Shown here in pieces: positions 58,701 through 64,000 of a stretch of DNA of 64,000 bases (the first letter of the stretch is position 1; each line of letters starts with the position of its first letter). The stretch is from Chamaecrista fasciculata (taxonomy: Eukaryota > Streptophyta > Magnoliopsida > Fabales > Fabaceae). The notes beneath the pieces were generated by a model. The model was given only the letters and a program-made list of their open reading frames with translations. It did no database searches and had not been told where the DNA came from. Location of the stretch: NCBI GenBank assembly GCA_003254925.1, contig QANZ01026201.1, forward strand, positions 45,337-109,336, given 5' to 3'. Both the position numbers and the translations under genes were made by a program.

Positions 58701-61700
58701 ATATTAGAACATAAGCTGAAGAAGAATACACCTTGCAGATACATTATTGTATCTAGCATTGCTTACCTCTAGATATAACTGCTGTTACTCCTACTTTCTC
58801 CTTCAGTTGACTGCAACTCTCAATAAGTGCTGCCTTCTTACTAGTTACCTAATTACATAAAAAAAATACTACTTTTATTAAACTGGGGCTAGCAGTTCAA
58901 AATTTAAGATTCATAAACTAAGATAAGCTTTTCTTCTCTATTAACAATTAATTAGATATTCAATCAAAGTAGCTATAGATCTTTTGCTTTTTTTCTTTCG
59001 GCCAACAAGCAAGATAATGTACTAATAATTATCTTGACAAAGTGTCTACTGCCAATCTTGTGTGGGACACCATAGAGAATAAAAATAAATGAAAGACTTT
59101 CCTGACAACAAAACCCTGGTAAAGCAAATTCAAGTTTTTACCTCCTTAAAATCAACTTCCACATATAAATATGGTGCTTTCCCCTCATCCTGTCAAGAGA
59201 AAGTAATTATTTCAGTTGTAACTGTACATGAGCATTTACAATTAATGAAACTAAGCAATAAAGGTGATAACATTGAAATCAATGGAAACAAAGCTTCAGA
59301 CATTCTGGGCAAGTTCAGACTTTTGAGCCACATCTAAACCAGTAGACAGTGGGAAGCGAAAAATGGCTTAATGCACCAAACAAACAACATATCAAATATG
59401 CTTTGCATCTATAGGTAAAGGTAACATCTGCTTTTATGTTTTATTAACCCTAGACTTTAGACACCAAGATGATGAGACACAGTAGCAAAATTATACAACG
59501 GGATATTTTAGACTAGCTTTTGAGCTGCTTCTGTTTATTCAGAGCTTAAAAATAATAGTGCATATTTTGCATGGACGCTGCAACACAATGGACACATACA
59601 GCAAAAATACACACGAGACATAAGTTCATTCTACTGAGTCTATTTACAAAAGTACACAAAAGTAACCATATAATCTTTGAAGCTATCAAAACAACGCTAG
59701 GGAATTCAAACAGAATAAGAGTAGAGCATGATCAAGAGAAGAAATACCAGCTATAAAATTTTACAAATAAAAGAGTTCTCCCTCCATCCAACTAACTCTC
59801 ACTAATTCAAACTTTCTTAGAAGAAATGCAATGTCCAAATAGCTTATTACTAAAATTTAATTCAAATAATTTGTAATATGATAGTAATGAATAATGATTT
59901 TTACTCACTTAAAAAAATCTCTTTATTCATCGTCTCATATGTTTTCTTGAACTAATTTTCATAGAAACCGACACAATTTTTAACAAAGCCTTCCAAATTA
60001 CACCACCAACCCCACTCCAATACAAAATGAAAAGAACAATAAAAGATTTTGAGCCACAATAACAAAGGCAATTACGTACTATTTGAACCTACATTTCACA
60101 AATTTGTCCTCCCAAGTCCCAACGTTTTGTCTATGACTCTGGTTTTTTATCTTTAATTGTCTCTTAAAGGGTAAAGTTACAAAAGCTTTGGGAATCTAAC
60201 TTAGAATCAACTAGGAGAACAAAACCAAAAGTCTCCTTTTGTTTGGCTAAAAGATATAATGAATTTTACACATCTTTTCAGTCTTATAAACTAAAGAGCT
60301 TTTCTATTTCTTTTTGGCTCAAAAACCAAAACTAGACCATTCCATCATGAGGGATGGAGAATGCCATAAGCTCATTTAACAGTATGATTTCACAGCCACT
60401 AGAAGGCCAAGAGAAGTCAAGCAAATAAAGCAGCAAAACATGGTAGACAGTTCCAATAACTTAGCAACTCTACTCCTCTCCCTATAAGTATGGACCAATT
60501 CCACAAGCTATGATTTGTTAAGTAGGATCCTAGCTAGAAAAACAAAGAGTAGGATGTCTAGTAATGCAACCATTCTCAAAATTGGCTCTAAAGTAATAGC
60601 AAATCTCTAGTTCTATGGAAAGACTGAAGCAAGAGCCAACTCTTAGGTACAACATTCACAATACTTATGACAACTCACAGGGAAAACCATGCACCTGCAA
60701 CTGAAAATATGTTGTGTCAAAGCCTGCTCCAAGTGATAATATCTGCTTCTTCACTAGATTGTCTTCATCTGTCTTGTTCTCGACATCAAGAAACTGATAA
60801 AGAAGTTTCCGGAAAGCAGCCCAACGAGCAAAGTAACCTTCAAACTCATAATAATAATAGATTAACAGGCTACTAAAAGATTGAAGGTGACTTAACGTAT
60901 CAAAATCCCAACAATTAAATTCCTTAAAGTCATATCCTACCACGGTTAATAATTGGAGATCTCCTTACAGGTCTTCTGACAAATAAATGAATGTAGTCAT
61001 CTTTCATGTATCCCTTCTTCACACAAGACCTACACAGTTAATGATTTATGAGTTTTCAGCACATGGGAATAATAAGTATTTCACTTAAACACATGTAAAA
61101 GATAATATAGGGTGTAAATACATTTTCTATAGGAATATACAGATTAAGAAATACAAAACTAATTTTACTCCCTCAACTAAGCGGCTTCTCAACACACACA
61201 TTATTTATGACAAATATTAGGCAGTTGAGTAATTTCAGGACTTGAATTCAAACCAACTTGCTACCAATAAATATTTGAAATGGTAATAAATGAAAGTAAC
61301 TCAAAAAATCCAGCCATTATTTCCACACAACCATGTTCTACGACCGGTAAACATGAGCAAACAACAAATAAAATTCTCTATACACACAATACCATCAAAA
61401 GAAAGAAATATAACATTGTTGAAGTCCCACATCAGTTAAAGGGCCTTATAACACTATATATATAATGGGGCAACCCTCTCCCTTTGAGAGCTCTTATGGG
61501 GAGAGTTAGGCCTTTCTAGGTGGTATCAGAACGGGCCTGGGCATGTGGGATGGATGAGCCTTATTATGGGGCTGCCCTAGGAATAACACGTTGCTTCACG
61601 CCCGAGTTGGGCGTGAGGGGGCTGTTGACCTTATAACAATGGGGGCAACTCTCCAAGAACTCTCTCCCTTGGAGAGCTCTTTTATGGGGAGAGTTAGGCC

Positions 61701-61955
61701 TTTCTACAAACATAAATTAGCCAATTGTATAATTCCAAATGCACAGAAATTACTTCTCGCATAGCTTGAAAGGGAAAAAAAAAAAAGAAATAGTAGCAAT
61801 TGATGAACAAAAAAAAGGGGAGATTCGAGGTGGAAAATGAAAAACGGATCACAATGGAAATAAAGGCGCACGTACAATTTACTAGCAGAAGCGTCGTCAT
61901 TGGTGGCTTGTACAGCAGCTCTATTGCTATGAGAATCAGCCACAGGGTTCGCCAT
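49790..61955 (-). CDS. LCMT1: Leucine carboxyl methyltransferase 1
   Basis: S-adenosylmethionine-dependent enzyme that methylates the C-terminal Leu of the PP2A catalytic subunit; the Arabidopsis orthologue SBI1 acts in brassinosteroid signalling. Exons (minus): 61955-61876, 61029-60941, 60837-60695, 59189-59142, 58848-58767, 57429-57327, 56786-56666, 56576-56529, 55324-55241, 53079-53015, 51221-51170, 50550-50512, 49846-49790. All joins are GT-AG and in frame, giving 336 aa, the usual length. Motifs: '[20 protein letters not shown]' near the start, '[19 protein letters not shown]', the SAM-binding '[15 protein letters not shown]' (GAG at 93-95), 'LLPVDLRD' (D163), '[13 protein letters not shown]' (E190), '[15 protein letters not shown]' and the C-terminal '[11 protein letters not shown]'. 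Cytosolic; no targeting signal. Introns carry a TRIM, a solo LTR, a MITE and a 213-bp tandem duplication at exon 6, yet no coding damage is seen. Confidence 0.95.
49985..50100. repeat. Foldback arm fragment, LCMT1 intron 12
   Basis: 'gactaaattgattgttatta' and 'gccaaatcatttatttactc' match the right arm of the IQD intron 3 element (42640-42740). Left arm absent. Confidence 0.5.
51739..52092. mobile_element. Tourist-like MITE, LCMT1 intron 10
   Basis: 354 bp. Starts 'gcctgtttggataggctttt' and ends 'agcttatccaaactagccc', inverted ends of about 18 bp. Flanked on both sides by TAA (51736-51738 and 52093-52095), the 3-bp target of PIF/Harbinger elements. Non-coding. Confidence 0.65.
52195..52320. 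repeat. Foldback arm fragment, LCMT1 intron 10
   Basis: 'agagggaccaacttgaagaa' and 'caagggaccaaaatagagta' are arm-type blocks without a partner. An old fragment. Confidence 0.4.
55438..55786 (+). mobile_element. Solo LTR with 5-bp target repeat, LCMT1 intron 8
   Basis: 349 bp beginning TGATGGACCC and ending TTTTATCA, flanked by the exact 5-mer GCTTG (55433-55437 and 55787-55791). A TATA box (TATAAATA, about 55608) and a following 'aaaatattagggactt' fit LTR promoter and R regions. No internal region is present, so it is a solo LTR left by recombination. Family not assigned; the intact target repeat suggests moderate age. Opposite in orientation to LCMT1. Confidence 0.75.
57408..57828. repeat. 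213-bp tandem duplication over LCMT1 exon 6 acceptor
   Basis: Unit 57408-57620 is repeated at 57621-57828, starting each time with 'tcactaaacact'. The unit holds the first 22 bases of exon 6, its 3' splice site and about 190 bp of intron 5. The second copy lies upstream in transcript order and keeps an AG ('gcatag') at the matching place. The copies differ at many sites, so the event is not recent. Confidence 0.8.
61417..61708 (+). mobile_element. TRIM retrotransposon, LCMT1 intron 1
   Basis: Terminal-repeat retrotransposon in miniature, 292 bp. 5' LTR about 61417-61520 (starts TGTTGAAGTCCCACATC); primer-binding site 'tggtatcagaacgggc' at 61521, complementary to the 3' end of initiator tRNA-Met; short internal region; purine tract 'gtgaggggg' near 61613; 3' LTR 61623-61708. 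Flanked by the exact 5-mer AACAT (61412-61416 and 61709-61713). TRIMs carry no genes and depend on other elements. The LTRs differ, so insertion is not recent. A relative is at 8170-8437. Confidence 0.8.
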
Positions 61956-62280
61956 CGTTGTGTTGGCTATGTAGAAGATGAGAGATTGAGATTGACGAAT
62001 CCTTCAGGTTATTTCGCCGGCGAGAATGCCTCTCGCCTTCGCTTTTGAGAGACGAGTGCGAATAATTCCTCGTCTGTAAACTCTAACTCTAACTTTTGTT
62101 TCGTTTCGTTTTTATTCTTTTTTCTAATAGAAAGAATCAATTCGAAGAGAAAGAAGAAATGGTGCTAAGGGAAAATTGTGCAGCTTGCGAAATCTGTTCG
62201 ATCTCATCCGTCCAGCTGTTACAGGGTCCAGATCATGCCACGTTACTGTATTCCGTCAAGCTTCAATTTGAGAAAACTTA
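61956..62280 (+). other. LCMT1 promoter side with short open frame
   Basis: Non-repetitive DNA between the LCMT1 start and the MITE. The minus-strand leader of LCMT1 lies here. On the plus strand an open frame from ATG 62159 ('MVLRENCAACEICSISSVQL') runs 40 codons and ends in a TAG built from the MITE target site and its first base. It could be a cut divergent first exon or chance; I do not recognise it. Confidence 0.3.
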
Positions 62281-62850
62281 GGCTCCGTTTGGTACAACAG
62301 CAAACACTTTTACATTGTAAAAGGGCACAAACTCCAAGATTTTCATGTGTTTGGTATGGTAATTTGAGGGATGTAAAGTGGATTACAATGTAAAGGGCTT
62401 TACATTACATAGGCCATTTTTCTTTACTTCACATTTCTGATGTAATCCAAGTCTACCTAGGGAATTATGGTAGAATTCCTAATTTGCCCCTCTCACTCCC
62501 ATCTCATCTCCTCCCCAAATGGTGAACGGCGGCGGCGGCGGCGGTGCACGGCGGCGCCGACCACCGTGGACCACCGTGCACGGCGGCTCCGACCACCGTG
62601 GACGGCCGTGCACGGCGGCGCCGACCACCGTGGACGGCGGTGGTAGGCGGCGGTCTGGTGGTGGTTGTGGGAAGGACATTTTTGTCATTTTTTTCTATAT
62701 CTATTTTACTTTCCCTCCCATACCTTTTTATACCAAACACTTTCAATTTTTACTTACTTTACATCCCCTCAACTACTTTTCCTTTCCCTCACAATTTTTC
62801 CCTTGTAAAACCCTTTCCTTTACATACCTGCAATGTTACCAAACGGAGCC
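62281..62850. mobile_element. Tourist-like MITE, copy 1
   Basis: 570 bp with inverted ends 'ggctccgtttggta' and 'taccaaacggagcc', flanked by TTA on both sides (62278-62280, 62851-62853), the PIF/Harbinger signature. The interior has a GC-rich tandem stretch (62520-62660) of 'ggcggcggc' and 'ccgaccaccgtgga' units that gives spurious Arg/Pro-rich ORFs. Inner words 'acattgtaaaagggcacaaa' are shared with copy 2. Confidence 0.85.
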
Positions 62851-62853
62851 TTA

Positions 62854-63146
62854 GGCTCCGTTTGGTACACCACCAAACACTTTTACATTGTAAAAGGGCA
62901 CAAAGTTCAAGATTTTCATGTGTTTGGTATGATAATTTGAGCTATGTAAAGTGGATTACAATGTAAAGGGCTTTACATTACATAGGTCATTTTTCTTTAC
63001 TTCACATTTCTGATGTAATCCAAGTCTACCTAGGGAATTATGGTACAATTCCTAATTTGCCCCTCTCATTCCCATCCCATCTCCTCCCCCAAATGGTGAA
63101 CGGCGGCGGCGGCGGTGCACGGCGGCGCCGACCACCGTGGACGGGA
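62854..63146. mobile_element. Tourist-like MITE, copy 2, right end missing
   Basis: Begins 'ggctccgtttggtacaccac' immediately after the TTA that ends copy 1, in the same orientation. It follows copy 1 closely through 'gtaatccaagtctacctagg' to the GC-rich 'ccgaccaccgtggacgg', then stops. The right half and terminal repeat are absent; unrelated sequence follows. Confidence 0.8.
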
Positions 63147-63560
63147 TGAGATTATAATCTAAGTTCAACCAATAGGATTTTAATAGGATTTTAATCTAAG
63201 TTCAACCAAAAGGATGGGATGAGATTATTTTTTAATTGGATGAGATGAGATGATATATTCGTGTTTGGGTGATTTTAGAGAAAATGATGTTAAATAGGGT
63301 ATGAAATTATATAAAAGGGTATGTAATGATTGCAGTTGGTAGAAATAAGTTTATGGATTTTTGTAATTTGTATAGGGGTAGAAATGGTAGGAAATAATGA
63401 GATGAGATGGAGATAATAAGATGAGATGATAGGTGTTTGGTTGTGTTTTAATTGGAATAATATTGAGATGAAATGATATTGGAAAGTGTGATATTGTATT
63501 GGAAAACGTGAGGATGAGAAAATTTTGGATGAAGTGTTAGAGGTCAATCCAAGTGGATGA
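63147..63560. repeat. Unassigned low-complexity repeat ('gatgagat')
   Basis: Internal repeats: 'atctaagttcaacca' twice (about 63157 and 63191) and 'gatgagatgat' several times with 'gtgtttgg' after it. Probably another MITE or part of one, but termini are not clear. Non-coding. Confidence 0.4.
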
Positions 63561-63789
63561 GATGATGGGCCAAAATGAAAATAATATTTGAATTATTTTT
63601 AAGAATACAATTTGGTCCATAAATTTGTACCGGTCTTATTAATCAATCCGTAACATGTGTAAATGATAACTTGGGGCTTACACGAAATCACATTCATCAA
63701 TAATCGGATCTATTTGTGAAATCCAACGAAAAAAAACAACAAAGAATAGTTTGAGGACCATAATGCAAATAACAAAACAACACAAAAAT

Positions 63790-64000
63790 ATTTGGTCAAG
63801 GGTTCATTTTGATCCAAAATGTATGCCCTAATATTCATTTGGTCCATTATGTTTCAAAATGTTCATATTGGTCCTAAATGTTGGCAAAATGATTCATTTT
63901 GGTCCTAAATACTGGTAAAATGTTTCATTTTGGTCCCAACCAAATAGAGAAAGTATTTTTTGGGAACAATAAGTAGCTCTAAACAAGTCATATTCAATAG
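63790..64000. repeat. Foldback element, left arm (cut by window end)
   Basis: Repeated 'cattttggtcctaaat' and 'tttggtccattatg' blocks as in the foldback group. The second arm would lie beyond the window. Confidence 0.5.

Noticed and set aside
62479-62966. Arg/Pro/Gly-rich open frames
   Set aside because: Products of the GC-rich tandem core of the Tourist-like MITE; frames exist on both strands and no family is recognised.
1-64000. tRNA, rRNA or CRISPR features
   Set aside because: No cloverleaf-like B-box sequence in proper context, no rRNA core words and no regularly spaced repeat-spacer array seen on either strand.

Overview
The window is nuclear DNA of a flowering plant, most likely a eudicot. 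The evidence is GT-AG introns in five of six genes, very AT-rich introns and spacers, plant-specific families (IQ67-domain protein, JINGUBANG-type WD40 protein, plant UBP24) and plant repeat types (Tourist MITEs, mini-Helitrons, TRIMs, Mutator-like foldback elements). There is no bacterial, organellar or CRISPR signature. I had no search tools, so names rest on remembered family motifs and on exon joins that keep frame.

Six host genes can be supported. (1) 4951-14365 (+): purple acid phosphatase of the PAP1/24/27 clade, 13 exons, 629 aa. (2) 18190-19587 (+): intronless seven-repeat WD40 protein of the JINGUBANG family, 465 aa. (3) 21545-25829 (-): ubiquitin-specific protease UBP24, 7 exons, about 597 aa, with a partial tandem copy of exons 3-4 downstream (19932-20589). 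(4) 29985-31981 (-): plant-specific protein of unknown function, 2 exons, 344 aa. (5) 40989-44493 (+): calmodulin-binding IQ67-domain protein, 5 coding exons, 433 aa, with a probable 5' leader intron. (6) 49790-61955 (-): leucine carboxyl methyltransferase LCMT1/SBI1, 13 exons, 336 aa, spread over 12 kb. They do not look like one pathway. LCMT1 (PP2A methylation), UBP24 (deubiquitination) and IQD (calmodulin/microtubule) are separate regulators that happen to be neighbours.

Most of the rest is repeats. The dominant class is a set of about 20 non-coding inverted-repeat elements, easily recognised by alternating 'tttggtccc' and 'gggaccaaa' blocks. Five have exact 9-bp (one 9-10 bp) target duplications, which makes them Mutator-like long-TIR elements. 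They sit in spacers and in introns of the PAP and IQD genes; the only traces seen in LCMT1 are partial arms. Other repeats are two copies of a mini-Helitron with matching ends, two Tourist-like MITEs placed head to tail, another MITE in an LCMT1 intron, a TRIM with both LTRs and target duplication, an older relative of it, a solo LTR with target duplication, an LTR fossil at 47.6-48.1 kb, a decayed RNase H domain of LINE origin, and a poly(A)-ended retroposon.

Two assembly joints are visible: a single N at 9061 and 40 Ns at 35377-35416. Both lie inside or beside foldback elements. The most unusual items are the foldback swarm (including two different elements using the same 9-bp target), the mini-Helitron pair, the UBP24 duplications, and a 213-bp tandem duplication that copies a splice acceptor of LCMT1.
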